From Rhizobium oryzihabitans (lineage in GTDB: Bacteria; Pseudomonadota; Alphaproteobacteria; Rhizobiales; Rhizobiaceae): a stretch of 64,000 bases of DNA. The notes beneath the pieces were generated by a model. The model had not been told where the DNA came from and ran no database searches. It worked only from the letters and a program-made list of their open reading frames with translations. Below are positions 1 through 8,754 of the stretch, in pieces; position 1 is the stretch's first letter, and every line of letters starts with the position of its first letter. The translations under genes were made by a program, and so were the position numbers. The stretch is taken from assembly GCF_010669145.1 (NCBI RefSeq), contig NZ_CP048632.1, positions 2,046,001-2,110,000 of the forward strand, given 5' to 3'.

Positions 1-482
1 GTCGAGCAGCAGGATTTTCGGGCCGTTCGCCAGGGCGCGGGCAATCGCCGTTCTCTGCTGCATACCGCCCGACAGTTGTTTCGGCCAATGGTTCTCGAAG
101 CCCCGCAGGCCGACCTTGTCGATATAGCTATCGACGATCTCCCACTTCTCCTTCTCGGCCACGCCGCGTTCGCGCAGGCCGAAGGCGACGTTTTCGCGGA
201 TCGTCAGCCAGGGAAACAGCGTGTAGGACTGGAACACCATGCCGCGATCCGCCCCGGTCCCGTAACCGCACTGCCGGATAGCAGGACCTCGCCCGTCGTC
301 GGGCGATCAAGACCGGCGATAATGCGCAGCAGGGTCGATTTTCCGCATCCCGAAGGGCCGAGAATGGTCACGAAATCATTGCGGGGGATATCCAGATCAG
401 TCGGCTGCAAGGCCAGTGTCGGCTGCCCGCCCTGTACACCCGGAAAGGTGCGGCTGACGCCCTTGATAACGAGTTCGCTCAT
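1..482 (-). pseudogene. ABC importer ATP-binding protein (SsuB/TauB/NrtD type), frameshifted and cut by window edge
   Basis: This is the ATPase of an aliphatic-sulfonate/taurine/nitrate-type importer; it would hydrolyse ATP at the inner membrane to drive the adjacent permease. From the ATG at 482 one reads a Walker A motif (GPSGCGKST). The frame breaks near 252-255, and the next frame continues with the Q-loop region (MVFQSYTLFPW) and the signature LSGGMQQR, running open to base 1. Adding one base to the C run at 252-255 rejoins both halves (…TGPGADRGMVFQ). The start codon overlaps the permease stop (ATGA), so the genes are co-transcribed. The Walker B/H-loop region lies off the window. A sequencing error is more likely than true decay, because both halves are well conserved. 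The substrate is not determinable from sequence. Confidence 0.85.
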
Positions 483-1255
483 CAGGCAAGCCTCCAGGAG
501 AAAAGCTTCCGGTTCAGCGATTTGAACGCGAAGTCAGAAATAAGTCCGATAACACCGATGACGATGATGCCGAAGATGATCTGCCCGGTCGCCATCAGCG
601 CCTGGCTGTTGATGATCATATAGCCAATGCCTGAGGAAGCGCCGATCAGCTCCGCAACGATGACGTAGGTCCAGGCCCAGCCGAGGACGAGACGGAGGAT
701 TTCAGCAATATCGGGTGCATTGGCGGGAATGAGAACGCGGCGCACCACGCCCCGGTCCTTCGCGCCCAGCGTATAGGCCGCCTCCACCAGATCGCGTCTT
801 GTCCCCGCAACCGCCACGGCTACCATCAGAATGATCTGGAAAACCGCGCCAATGAAGATCACCAGCAATTTCTGCATCTCGCCAATGCCGGCCCATAGAA
901 TGAGCAGCGGCACGAAGGCGGAAGCCGGAAGATAGCGCGCAAAAGATACGAAGGGCTCAAGCAGCGCCTCGACAGGCTTGTAAGCCCCCATGGCGATGCC
1001 GACCGGCACGGCAACGAGCGATGCCAGCACGAAGCCGCCCACCACGCGCCAGATCGTCATGCCTATATCGCCGGCAAATCCCTGATCGGTCAGCAGATAG
1101 ATGCCGTCCTTGAGCATGGTGATGGGGTCGGCCAGAAAGGTTGGCGATACGAAACCGCCCAGCGTGGCAAAACCCCAGGCGGAGAAAAAAAGCACGAAGA
1201 ACAGAATGCCGAGAAAAATCCTCGTGCTGTTCTTTATGGGTTGAAGAGGTTGCAT
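482..1255 (-). CDS. ABC transporter permease, SsuC/TauC family
   Basis: The 257-residue inner-membrane permease belongs to the BPD_transp_1 type used for sulfonates, taurine, nitrate and related anions. It has about six hydrophobic segments, the first at residues 14-38 (FLGILFFVLFFSAWGF). The cytoplasmic EAA loop that docks with the ATPase is visible as VEAAYTLGAKDRGVVRRVLI. Length matches the family. Its stop overlaps the ATPase start, and the binding-protein gene lies about 140 bases upstream on the same strand, giving the order binding protein-permease-ATPase. What it carries is unknown; the family name alone does not decide it. Confidence 0.9.
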   Translation of the reverse strand: MQPLQPIKNSTRIFLGILFFVLFFSAWGFATLGGFVSPTFLADPITMLKDGIYLLTDQGFAGDIGMTIWRVVGGFVLASLVAVPVGIAMGAYKPVEALLEPFVSFARYLPASAFVPLLILWAGIGEMQKLLVIFIGAVFQIILMVAVAVAGTRRDLVEAAYTLGAKDRGVVRRVLIPANAPDIAEILRLVLGWAWTYVIVAELIGASSGIGYMIINSQALMATGQIIFGIIVIGVIGLISDFAFKSLNRKLFSWRLA

Positions 1256-1398
1256 CCTGTCGCCTGTCTGGAGAACCGGCGCGGCACTTCTGACGCCGCG
1301 CCATCAAAGCGCCGTGCGTCGTCCATGACGCACAAGACGCTGTAACGCTTCTGACCGGCCGCAATATCCCCGAAGGAAAATGCAGCCGCCTGCTTCTG

Positions 1399-2340
1399 CT
1401 ACTTGATGAAGGAGGTGTCCGCGAGTGTCGAAAGATCGGGCTTCGCCTTTATCACGCCGATTTCCAGAAGCAGATCAGCCGATTTTTCGGAGAATGTCTT
1501 GAATTCGCCCTCGAAGAATTTCTGGTTGGCGGCCTTGTCCTGCCATTCCAGGAATTTTGCCGAGGCTGCGAATGCCTCTCCTGCCTGCTTCACATCCGCT
1601 CCCATCGTCTCATAGGACTTTTCGGGGTCGGACTTGATGAGGTCGAGAGCCTGGAAATAGCTGTCCGCCAAGGCTTTCGCCGCCTGCGGATTGTCCTTCA
1701 GGAAATCCGGTGTGCAGCCGAACGTATCCATGACGGCGGGATAATCTAGCGTCGTGGCGAGGATTTTTCCCTTGTCTGGCGCGGCGCGCACGGTGGACAG
1801 ATAGGGCTCATAGGTCATGGCCGCATCGTTCTGGCCGGCGACAAATGCTTGCGCGGCCGGTCCCGGCTCAAGGTTGACGACCTTGACGTCCTTCAGGGTG
1901 AGGCCGTTTTCCTTGAGTATCCAGGCAAGGAAGAAATAGGGGGACGTGCCCGGTGCAGAAGCGGCAACCGTCTTGCCCCTGAGGTCCGCGACCTTTGAAA
2001 CGTCACTGCGCACCGCAATGCCGTCGGCACCGTGCGACTTGTCCATCTGGAAAATCTGGGTGGATTTCACACCATTGGCATTCCACGCGATCCAGGTTTC
2101 GACCGTGGTGGCGGCACACTGGATATCACCGGAAGCAAGCGCCAGATGCCGGCTTGCCTGCGGAATTTTCTTGATATCGACCTTCAGGCCATTTTTTTCG
2201 AAAATGCCCGCCTGCTTGGCAAGTGTCAGCGGCGCAAAGCCGGTCCAGCCGGACATGCCGATGGTTACAGATGTTTCTGCATAGGCGGAAGCGGATGAAG
2301 CAAGCGCTGCGATTGTGGCGAGAACCCACGTTTTTTTCAT
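1399..2340 (-). CDS. ABC transporter substrate-binding protein, TauA/SsuA/NMT1-like
   Basis: This is a periplasmic solute-binding protein of about 313 residues with a signal peptide (MKKTWVLATIAALASSASAYA, cleaved near residue 21). The mature part has the NMT1/TauA-like layout: GMSGWTGFAPLTLAKQAGIF near the start, then RGKTVAASAPGTSPYFFLAW, where the ligand pocket of the family forms. I chose the ATG at 2340, preceded by AGGGG at proper spacing; an upstream ATG at 2376 would place 12 residues before the signal peptide. It is first in the transporter operon and carries a palindromic operator-like site upstream. Sulfonate, taurine, nitrate and pyrimidine-precursor binders share this fold, so the ligand is open. 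Confidence 0.88.
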   Translation of the reverse strand: MKKTWVLATIAALASSASAYAETSVTIGMSGWTGFAPLTLAKQAGIFEKNGLKVDIKKIPQASRHLALASGDIQCAATTVETWIAWNANGVKSTQIFQMDKSHGADGIAVRSDVSKVADLRGKTVAASAPGTSPYFFLAWILKENGLTLKDVKVVNLEPGPAAQAFVAGQNDAAMTYEPYLSTVRAAPDKGKILATTLDYPAVMDTFGCTPDFLKDNPQAAKALADSYFQALDLIKSDPEKSYETMGADVKQAGEAFAASAKFLEWQDKAANQKFFEGEFKTFSEKSADLLLEIGVIKAKPDLSTLADTSFIK

Positions 2341-2419
2341 GATCGGAACCCCTTTTGATTTATTTTTGTGCGACATTTTTTATCGCTTTATTTGAGGCAT
2401 CGTAGGCAGGGATTTTCTA

Positions 2420-2433
2420 TTTGTCTAGACAAA
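2420..2433. promoter_or_regulatory. Perfect 14-bp palindrome, GntR/HutC-like operator candidate
   Basis: The sequence TTTGTCTAGACAAA is a perfect palindrome between the divergent binding-protein gene and the YoaK-like gene. A related half, TTCTAGACAT, lies about 60 bases further right near 2484. The centre GTCTAGAC fits the GTnTAnAC core described for HutC-subfamily GntR regulators. That a regulator of this type controls the transporter is inference; no GntR gene is in the window. Confidence 0.45.
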
Positions 2434-2545
2434 ATGGAATGGCTGGTAACGCATCGGGAAAGATTGCAAACGGGCCTTCCGGCATTCTAGACATAGGATA
2501 GCACGGCCCGGCGCATCGGCCGATGTTTTTCATATCGAGCTTTTC

Positions 2546-3253
2546 ATGACCAGACAAAGACGTCGAAACATCATCAGGGCAAGGCGCACCGGAACCGGCA
2601 TTGCGCTCGTCGCCGCCATTTCCTTCATTGCCGGGATGACGGATGCGGTGGGTCTTTATATTTCCGGAGATTTCGTCTCCTTCATGACCGGCAACACCAC
2701 CCGCGCCGCCGTATCGATGGAGGCGGGCATCTATTCCCATGCGCTAAAACTGCTTTTCGCAATCGTTGCCTTCGTGGCGGGCAATGCCGGGGGCATTGTG
2801 GTCGCACACAAATTCGACCGGCGCATCTTTGCCGTTCTCACGGGCGTGGGGGCGCTGATGGCAATTGCAGCACTGTTGCGGAACGAGGCAGGTCTCGCGC
2901 AGTTTTATCTCGTCGTTTTTGCCATGGGCATGGTCAATGCCGCGGTCGAGCATATTGAGGGGCTACCGATCGGCCTTACCTATGTGACCGGTGCTCTTTC
3001 CCGCTTCGGCCGCGGCATCGGCCGCTTTCTCCTGGGCGAGCGGAGCCTCGATTGGGGTATTCAAATCGTACCGTGGCTTGGCATGATATGCGGGGCGATC
3101 TGCGGCGCGGTGCTCGGTGCCACACTCCAGTCGGATGCCCTGTGGGTGGTGGCGGCAACGGTTTTTGCCGTCGCCATTGCCACCCTCGTCATTCCGCGTT
3201 CGCTACGCCATCGCTACAATCAGAGGGTCAAAATCAGGCGTATCGTGCCGTGA
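2546..3253 (+). CDS. YoaK/DUF1275 family membrane protein
   Basis: The 235-residue polytopic membrane protein matches the DUF1275 (YoaK) family. The family pattern is clear near the N-terminus: FIAGMTDAVGLYISGDFVSF followed by MTGNTT. About six hydrophobic helices follow, with a basic C-terminal tail (RSLRHRYNQRVKIRR). Members are inner-membrane proteins of unknown function. It is transcribed divergently from the ABC importer and shares the intergenic region containing the palindrome at 2420, so the two units might share a regulator. Confidence 0.85.
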   Translation: MTRQRRRNIIRARRTGTGIALVAAISFIAGMTDAVGLYISGDFVSFMTGNTTRAAVSMEAGIYSHALKLLFAIVAFVAGNAGGIVVAHKFDRRIFAVLTGVGALMAIAALLRNEAGLAQFYLVVFAMGMVNAAVEHIEGLPIGLTYVTGALSRFGRGIGRFLLGERSLDWGIQIVPWLGMICGAICGAVLGATLQSDALWVVAATVFAVAIATLVIPRSLRHRYNQRVKIRRIVP

Positions 3254-3280
3254 CCGCCCTTGCCGTCACAGGCTGCGCCG

Positions 3281-3754
3281 TTACTTGCGCGAAATGGTGA
3301 CGAACTTCGTGCCGCGCACCCTGACCGTCATCAGGCAGGGTTCCTTGTCGGTGCGCTCGCAATAACGCGGGTGCATCTTCAGTACAAAGACCATGTTGCC
3401 GAAACGCTTGATGAAATCGTAGCCATATATCCGGGCCGTCGCGATCATCAGATATCCGCCCTCTTTCACCTGGACGTAAAAATTATAAGGGCAACCTTCC
3501 TCATCGCAGCTGCGGCCCTTTTCGCCGTCGCAATCCAGAACACCATGATTGACGACAGCATCCATCAGGCCGTCATTGTTGATATCCAGCCTGGTGACGA
3601 AATCATCGCCGAAGGCCGCTACCTTGCACTCGTTGCGGAAATGATCCTTTTCATAGATCTCGGGATCGTTCACCAGTTGCTGCTGTGCTGACAGCGCCGC
3701 CGGAAACATCAAGAGGACCAGCGCCTGAAGAGCGACAACGATAGCGATTCGCAC
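3281..3754 (-). CDS. Hypothetical secreted protein with EF-hand-like loop
   Basis: I do not recognise the family. The likely start is the GTG at 3754, preceded by AAGGAAAA; an in-frame upstream ATG would overlap the divergent gene. The product has about 157 residues with a signal peptide (VRIAIVVALQALVLLMFPAALSAQ). The mature part contains RLDINNDGLMDAVV, a DxNxDGxxD pattern like a single calcium-binding EF-hand or integrin-type loop, and a cysteine-rich stretch (LDCDGEKGRSCDEEGC). It ends in a basic beta-rich segment. A periplasmic calcium-responsive protein would fit, but no function can be assigned. It converges with the YoaK-like gene. Confidence 0.65.
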   Translation of the reverse strand: MRIAIVVALQALVLLMFPAALSAQQQLVNDPEIYEKDHFRNECKVAAFGDDFVTRLDINNDGLMDAVVNHGVLDCDGEKGRSCDEEGCPYNFYVQVKEGGYLMIATARIYGYDFIKRFGNMVFVLKMHPRYCERTDKEPCLMTVRVRGTKFVTISRK

Positions 3755-3875
3755 GGCATTTTCCTTTGCATCCGTTTCGGTTATGGATGTTGCGATCATC
3801 CGGGCGGCCAGCCTAGAGTTTAGTGCTTGCGCGACACTGACGCGCCTGCATTCAGTTTTCCGGGGGAACCTTTTC

Positions 3876-4514
3876 ATGACACTGCTGGGTTTTCTCGATT
3901 ATGCCGGCGTCGCCGTCTTTGCCGCGACCGGCGCACTGGCAGCTTCACGCAAGCAGCTTGATTTGATCGGCTTCCTGTTTTTCGCGGCAGCGACCGGCAT
4001 CGGTGGCGGCACGGTGCGCGATCTCGTGCTGGGCAGGGCGCCGGTGTTCTGGGTGGTGAACCCCACTTATATTCTCGTCTGCGTATCGGTCGCGGTTCTG
4101 CTCTTCTTCACCGCACATCTTTTCGAATCCCGCTATCGGGTGCTGATCTGGCTCGATGCCATTGGCCTTTCCGCGTATTGCGTCATGGGAGCGGCGAAGG
4201 GCCTCGCCGCCAGCGGCTCCGCAACCGTCGCCATCGTCACCGGCGTTCTCACGGCGACGTTCGGCGGTGTACTGCGCGATATTCTCGCCGGCGAACCATC
4301 CGTGCTGCTGCGCCCTGAAGTCTATATCACCTGCGCCCTTTTGGGCTCTTCCATCTTCATCGGAACCTATTTCCTCGGTGCGCCGCTTTATGTCGCATCA
4401 GGTATTGGCGTGCTGACAGCTTTTGGCGTCCGCTCGGGCGCACTGATCTTCGGATGGACTTTTCCACCCTACAAGGCCAAGCCCGGCAGACGGCCGGAAG
4501 ATATATTGAAGTGA
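3876..4514 (+). CDS. TRIC-type cation channel family protein (UPF0126, YicG-like)
   Basis: The product is an approximately 212-residue membrane protein with two homologous three-helix repeats, as in the UPF0126/YicG/YadS family related to TRIC monovalent cation channels. The family glycine motifs are present twice: ATGIGGGTVRDLVLG in the first repeat and TFGGVLRDILAGEP in the second. The ATG at 3876 is chosen because it follows a GGGGGA ribosome-binding site and begins a helix directly. The C-terminus is basic and cytoplasmic in style. It ends at a strong palindromic terminator shared with the convergent irr gene. Potassium or glycine transport roles have been proposed for the family; none is shown here. 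Confidence 0.88.
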   Translation: MTLLGFLDYAGVAVFAATGALAASRKQLDLIGFLFFAAATGIGGGTVRDLVLGRAPVFWVVNPTYILVCVSVAVLLFFTAHLFESRYRVLIWLDAIGLSAYCVMGAAKGLAASGSATVAIVTGVLTATFGGVLRDILAGEPSVLLRPEVYITCALLGSSIFIGTYFLGAPLYVASGIGVLTAFGVRSGALIFGWTFPPYKAKPGRRPEDILK

Positions 4515-4551
4515 TGTGTCGATAGATGAGCGCAAGGGCGCCTGAAAACAG

Positions 4552-4576
4552 AAATGGCGCCTGCAGGCGCCATTTT
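4552..4576. terminator. Bidirectional intrinsic terminator between TRIC-type gene and irr
   Basis: A perfect palindrome reading AAATGGCGCCTGCAGGCGCC and onward forms a GC-rich hairpin flanked by A and T runs on both sides. It lies between two convergent genes, so it can stop transcription from either side. Confidence 0.85.
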
Positions 4577-4600
4577 CATATCCAGTATCAGACGAAAGCG

Positions 4601-5020
4601 TCAGCCGCGTTTGCGGCGAAGGCGGATGACAACGTCCACATGGGCGATTTCCATGCCCTCGGGCGCCTCGGGCAAATTGCCGATCTGGAGATTGTTGACG
4701 GGAATATCGAGAACCTCGTTCTCTCCCTCAACGAAGAAGTGATGGTGATCGGACACATTGGTGTCAAAATAGGTGCGGGCACCCTCCACGGCGAGAACGC
4801 GGATGAGACCGGCCTCGGTGAACTGATGCAGCGTATTGTAAACCGTTGCCAGAGAAACCGGCACGCCAGCGGTAACCGCCTCATCATGCAGCTCTTCAAC
4901 CGTCAGGTGGCGATCGCCCTTTGCGAAGAGGAGATCGCCCAGCGCCACGCGCTGGCGCGTGGGGCGCAGCCCCGAGCGCCGCAGCCTCGTTCCGATATCC
5001 AGTGTGGCGTCAAATGCCAT
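4601..5020 (-). CDS. irr: Iron response regulator Irr (Fur family)
   Basis: Irr is a haem-responsive Fur-family transcription factor that controls iron genes in Rhizobiales. The 139-residue product has the winged-helix part (RLRRSGLRPTRQRVALGDLL) and the dimer/metal part with the His-rich DHHHFF segment. The ATG at 5020 follows GGAATGGGA; a TTG five codons upstream is possible. The GCPVH haem regulatory motif of Bradyrhizobium Irr is absent, as is usual in Rhizobium/Agrobacterium. It is divergent from fabA with a roughly 320-bp shared upstream region, a gene order I associate with Rhizobiaceae. Distinguishing Irr from Fur/Mur rests on the neighbour and the HHH motif. Confidence 0.9.
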   Translation of the reverse strand: MAFDATLDIGTRLRRSGLRPTRQRVALGDLLFAKGDRHLTVEELHDEAVTAGVPVSLATVYNTLHQFTEAGLIRVLAVEGARTYFDTNVSDHHHFFVEGENEVLDIPVNNLQIGNLPEAPEGMEIAHVDVVIRLRRKRG

Positions 5021-5337
5021 GCAATCCCATTCCAAGTACAGGGGTGAAACTTGCCAATTGCATTAGCATATATCTTTTGCAGCGAATGCTTTCAATAGTT
5101 TCAGCGCCGTCCAGTGCTGCAAATGGCCGCAAACCGGCCATTCCTGCAAATTTCCTCTGGTTCCTGCCGGATGGTTCCTGTATGCGGACGGCATATTGAG
5201 GTAATGACTTCTGCAAAGAAGGTTCGAAGACAAAGATATGGGGGCTGAGCGGCCTCTGCCCTTGCAGCGCTTCATTTTGAACCTAACTTGCTCTAGTGAA
5301 GTCAATCAACACCAGTAATTGGGGAAGTGAAAGCGGT

Positions 5338-5853
5338 ATGGCAACGAGGCAATCAAGTTACAATTATGAGGAGATCCTTTCCTGCGGTCGCGGCGAATTG
5401 TTCGGCCCGGGAAATGCCCAGCTTCCATTGCCCCCCATGCTCATGGTTCACCGCATCACCGAAATTTCCGAAACCGGCGGCGCGTTCGACAAGGGTTTCA
5501 TCCGCGCCGAATATGATGTGAGCCCCGACGACTGGTATTTCCCCTGCCACTTCCAGGGCAACCCGATCATGCCGGGTTGCCTCGGCCTTGACGGCATGTG
5601 GCAGCTGACCGGCTTCTTCCTCGGCTGGCTGGGTGAAGAAGGCCGCGGCATGGCGCTGTCGACCGGCGAAGTCAAATTCAAGGGCATGGTCCGCCCGAAT
5701 ACCAAGCTCCTCCAGTACGGCATTGACTTCAAGCGCGTGATGCGCGGTCGTCTCGTGCTTGGAACCGCCGACGGATGGCTGAAGGCGGATGGAGAAACCA
5801 TTTATCAGGCGACTGACCTTCGTGTCGGGCTATCGAAGGAAAAGGCCGCCTGA
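5338..5853 (+). CDS. fabA: 3-hydroxydecanoyl-ACP dehydratase/isomerase FabA
   Basis: FabA dehydrates 3-hydroxyacyl-ACP and isomerises trans-2-decenoyl-ACP to cis-3-decenoyl-ACP, the branch point of anaerobic unsaturated fatty acid synthesis in the cytoplasm. From the ATG at 5338 (after GGGGAAGTG) the protein is 171 residues, the family length. The active-site His and Asp are in [20 protein letters not shown], at about residues 70 and 84. It is first in a tight fabA-fabB-fabI cluster whose partners extend and reduce the same intermediates. Its upstream region is shared with divergent irr, so iron-linked control is possible but unproven. Confidence 0.97.
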   Translation: MATRQSSYNYEEILSCGRGELFGPGNAQLPLPPMLMVHRITEISETGGAFDKGFIRAEYDVSPDDWYFPCHFQGNPIMPGCLGLDGMWQLTGFFLGWLGEEGRGMALSTGEVKFKGMVRPNTKLLQYGIDFKRVMRGRLVLGTADGWLKADGETIYQATDLRVGLSKEKAA

Positions 5854-5929
5854 AGCAGACGGAATAAGTCCTGGCAAAAGCCGGGCGGCTTCGGTCGTCC
5901 AGCCGAAATCTTAAGAAAAGGTCCCTTTC

Positions 5930-7153
5930 ATGAGACGAGTTGTTGTCACCGGCCTCGGTATTGTTTCTTCCATCGGCGGTGATGCCGCTGAAGTCACCGC
6001 ATCGTTGCGCGATGCCAAATCCGGCATTTCATTTTCGCCGGATTTCGCCGAACACGGTTTCAAATGCCAGGTCTGGGGCAAACCGTCTCTCGACCCGACA
6101 GAACTGGTCGACCGCCGCGCCATGCGCTTCCTGTCGCAGGGCGGCGCCTGGAACCATGTCGCGATGAAGCAGGCGATCGCCGATTCCGGTCTGGAAGAAA
6201 GCGACATCAGCGGCAATGAGCGCACCGGCATCATCATGGGCTCTGGTGGTCCCTCCACCCGCACCATCGTTGAAGCCGCCGATATCACGCTGAAGAACAA
6301 CAGCCCGAAGCGCATCGGACCCTTCGCCGTACCAAAGGCCATGTCCTCGACCGCCTCGGCCACGCTTGCGACCTGGTTCAAGATCCACGGCGTCAACTAT
6401 TCCATCTCGTCGGCCTGCTCGACCTCGGCGCATTGCATCGGCAACGCCGCTGAAATGATCCAGTGGGGCAAGCAGGACGTGATGTTCGCAGGCGGCCATG
6501 AGGATCTGGACTGGTCGATGTCCAACCTCTTCGACGCCATGGGCGCGATGTCGTCCAAATACAACGAAACACCCGGCGTTGCCTCGCGCGCCTATGACGT
6601 CAACCGCGACGGTTTCGTGATCGCCGGCGGTGCGGGCGTTCTGGTTCTCGAGGAACTGGAACATGCAAAGGCGCGTGGTGCGAAGATTTACGCAGAGATC
6701 GTCGGCTACGGCGCGACCTCGGACGGTTACGACATGGTCGCTCCTTCCGGCGAGGGCGCAATCCGCTGCATGCGTCAGGCCCTTTCCACCGTCAAGGGCG
6801 ATATCGACTACATCAATACCCACGGCACCTCGACGCCGGTTGGTGACAGCAAGGAAATCGGCGCGATCCGGGAAGTCTTCGGCGACAAGATCCCGCATAT
6901 CCAGTCGACCAAGTCGCTCACCGGCCATTCGCTCGGTGCTGCCGGCGTTCAGGAATCGATCTACGGCCTGCTGATGATGCAGGAACGCTTCATCGGCGAA
7001 AGCGCGCATATTTCCGAGCTTGACCCGGAATTTGCAGGCGTTCCGATTGTTCGCAGCCGCATCGACAACGCCAAGATCGACACCATCCTTTCCAATTCCT
7101 TCGGCTTCGGCGGCACCAACGCCACGCTCGTCTTCCAGCGTCATAACGGATAA
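5930..7153 (+). CDS. fabB: Beta-ketoacyl-ACP synthase I FabB
   Basis: FabB condenses malonyl-ACP with acyl-ACP and is needed to elongate the cis-3-decenoyl product of FabA. The 407-residue product has the thiolase fold with the catalytic Cys in [14 protein letters not shown] (about residue 162), the first His in [14 protein letters not shown] (about 300) and the second in [12 protein letters not shown] (about 335). The start ATG at 5930 has an AAGAAAAGG site upstream. Only 76 bases separate it from fabA and 6 bases from the fabI start, so one transcript is likely. Confidence 0.97.
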   Translation: MRRVVVTGLGIVSSIGGDAAEVTASLRDAKSGISFSPDFAEHGFKCQVWGKPSLDPTELVDRRAMRFLSQGGAWNHVAMKQAIADSGLEESDISGNERTGIIMGSGGPSTRTIVEAADITLKNNSPKRIGPFAVPKAMSSTASATLATWFKIHGVNYSISSACSTSAHCIGNAAEMIQWGKQDVMFAGGHEDLDWSMSNLFDAMGAMSSKYNETPGVASRAYDVNRDGFVIAGGAGVLVLEELEHAKARGAKIYAEIVGYGATSDGYDMVAPSGEGAIRCMRQALSTVKGDIDYINTHGTSTPVGDSKEIGAIREVFGDKIPHIQSTKSLTGHSLGAAGVQESIYGLLMMQERFIGESAHISELDPEFAGVPIVRSRIDNAKIDTILSNSFGFGGTNATLVFQRHNG

Positions 7154-7159
7154 TTGCCC

Positions 7160-7966
7160 ATGAACGGCATCATGCAGGGTAAACGCGGCCTCATCATGGG
7201 CGTCGCAAACAATCACTCGATCGCCTGGGGCATCTCCAAGGCGCTCGCAGCACAGGGCGCGGAACTCGCCTTCACCTATCAGGGAGAGGCACTCGGCAAG
7301 CGCGTGAAACCGCTCGCCGCGGAACTCGGGTCCGATTTCATCGTGCCTTGCGATGTCGAGGATATTGCCTCGGTAGACGCGCTGTTTGCGACGATCCGGG
7401 AAAAGTGGGGCTCGCTCGATTTCGTTGTTCACGCCATCGGCTTTTCCGACAAGAACGAGTTGAAAGGTTTCTACGCCGATACCACCCGCGAGAATTTCAG
7501 CCGCACCATGGTCATCTCCTGTTTCTCGTTCACGGAAATCGCCAAGCGCGCCGCTGAACTGATGACAAATGGCGGATCAATGCTGACGCTGACCTATAAT
7601 GGTTCGCAGCGGGTCATTCCGAACTATAACGTCATGGGTGTCGCCAAGGCGGCACTTGAGGCGTCCGTTCGCTACCTCGCCGCCGACTACGGTCCACGCG
7701 ACATCCGCGTCAACGCCATCTCGGCCGGCCCGGTCCGCACACTGGCAGGTGCAGGCATCTCGGATGCGCGTGCGATCTACGCCTGGAACCAGAAAAATGC
7801 GCCGCTACGGCGGACGGCAGATATCGACGATATCGGCGGATCCGCGCTTTACCTGCTGTCGGGCATGTCACGCGGCGTTACGGGCGAATGCCATTATGTG
7901 GATTGCGGCTACAACATCACCTCGACGCCCACCCTTGAGGTTCTGTCGAAAGCGGACGCTGAATAA
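7160..7966 (+). CDS. fabI: Enoyl-ACP reductase FabI (NADH)
   Basis: FabI reduces the enoyl-ACP double bond in the last step of each fatty acid cycle and is the classic diazaborine/triclosan target. The 268-residue short-chain dehydrogenase shows the FabI nucleotide-binding pattern GVANNHSIAWGISKAL and the Tyr-x6-Lys active site in YNVMGVAKAALEAS. The ATG at 7160 is chosen; a TTG two codons upstream is less likely. Translational coupling to fabB is suggested by the 6-base gap. A clear intrinsic terminator follows at 7991, closing the fabA-fabB-fabI unit. Rhizobia often have a second FabI copy elsewhere, which the window cannot show. Confidence 0.95.
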   Translation: MNGIMQGKRGLIMGVANNHSIAWGISKALAAQGAELAFTYQGEALGKRVKPLAAELGSDFIVPCDVEDIASVDALFATIREKWGSLDFVVHAIGFSDKNELKGFYADTTRENFSRTMVISCFSFTEIAKRAAELMTNGGSMLTLTYNGSQRVIPNYNVMGVAKAALEASVRYLAADYGPRDIRVNAISAGPVRTLAGAGISDARAIYAWNQKNAPLRRTADIDDIGGSALYLLSGMSRGVTGECHYVDCGYNITSTPTLEVLSKADAE

Positions 7967-7990
7967 GCCGCCATTTATCCCTGTTCAATA

Positions 7991-8017
7991 AAGGCCCGGC
8001 AATATGTCGGGCCTTTT
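7991..8017 (+). terminator. Intrinsic terminator after fabI
   Basis: AAGGCCCG and CGGGCCTT pair around a 9-base loop and are followed by a short T run, 25 bases past the fabI stop. Confidence 0.85.
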
Positions 8018-8157
8018 GCATTTATAGACTGTGCCACTTTTGTGAATCACTAAAGTATAAAATATCGAGGTAACTGAATGTAAATACCGGCTGGTTATGG
8101 TCCGCAACAAATTCAACGGTTGCGCCTGGCGCATATTCTAGAGATCGAAACAACCAC

Positions 8158-8754
8158 ATGCGACTGGCCAGACTGAAGCCATTGCTGGAAAAATTCGGCG
8201 TCTCGCGAGACGGGACAGCGGCCATCGAATTCGCGATCCTCGCGATTCCCTATTTCCTCGTCGTTTTTGCGATCATCGAGACCTTCCTCGCCATGATGGC
8301 GGAACAGGTCGTCGCCAATGCCACGGAGAATATGGCGCGGCGTCTGCGCACTGGGCAGATCAGCAGTTCGATCTCAAAAGAGGATTTTCGCAAGAGTTTC
8401 TGCAATGAAGTTTCGGTGATGATCACCTGCTCGGCAGATGAGATCAAACAGGAACAGAAGCTCTATATCGACCTTCGCTCCTTTACCGCCTTCAAGGATA
8501 TTCCAACGACGATACCCTTGAGACCTGCCGGCGAATATTACGTTCTCGACACATCACAATTTGGTTTCAAGCCGGGCGGCCCGGAGACGATCAACATGCT
8601 GCGTGTCTATTATCGCTGGCGCGTTACTGCCGATATCATCCGGCCGTATCTCACCAAAGTACGTCCGGCTGACGGATCGATGCCCTCGCATTTCCTCATT
8701 GTCGCGACCGATGCTTTCATGAACGAGAAATACACCACAAGCGGGGGCTCATAA
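8158..8754 (+). CDS. TadE-like pseudopilin / Tad-pilus associated protein
   Basis: The 198-residue protein starts with a basic leader and the TadE-type hydrophobic segment (DGTAAIEFAILAIPYFLVVF; the Ala-x-x-Glu-Phe pattern is the prepilin-like processing motif) at residues 19-38. The rest is an extracytoplasmic domain. TadE and TadG are minor pseudopilins of tight-adherence (Flp) pili, processed by TadV/CpaA peptidases. It overlaps the next gene by one base (TAATG), so the two are made together. No other tad/cpa genes are in the window. Confidence 0.85.
   Translation: MRLARLKPLLEKFGVSRDGTAAIEFAILAIPYFLVVFAIIETFLAMMAEQVVANATENMARRLRTGQISSSISKEDFRKSFCNEVSVMITCSADEIKQEQKLYIDLRSFTAFKDIPTTIPLRPAGEYYVLDTSQFGFKPGGPETINMLRVYYRWRVTADIIRPYLTKVRPADGSMPSHFLIVATDAFMNEKYTTSGGS

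Noticed and set aside
6029..7432. Long minus-strand open frame (467 codons) over fabB and fabI
   Set aside because: It is a shadow of the plus-strand fab genes in GC-rich DNA, with no domain and Arg/His-rich low-quality sequence.
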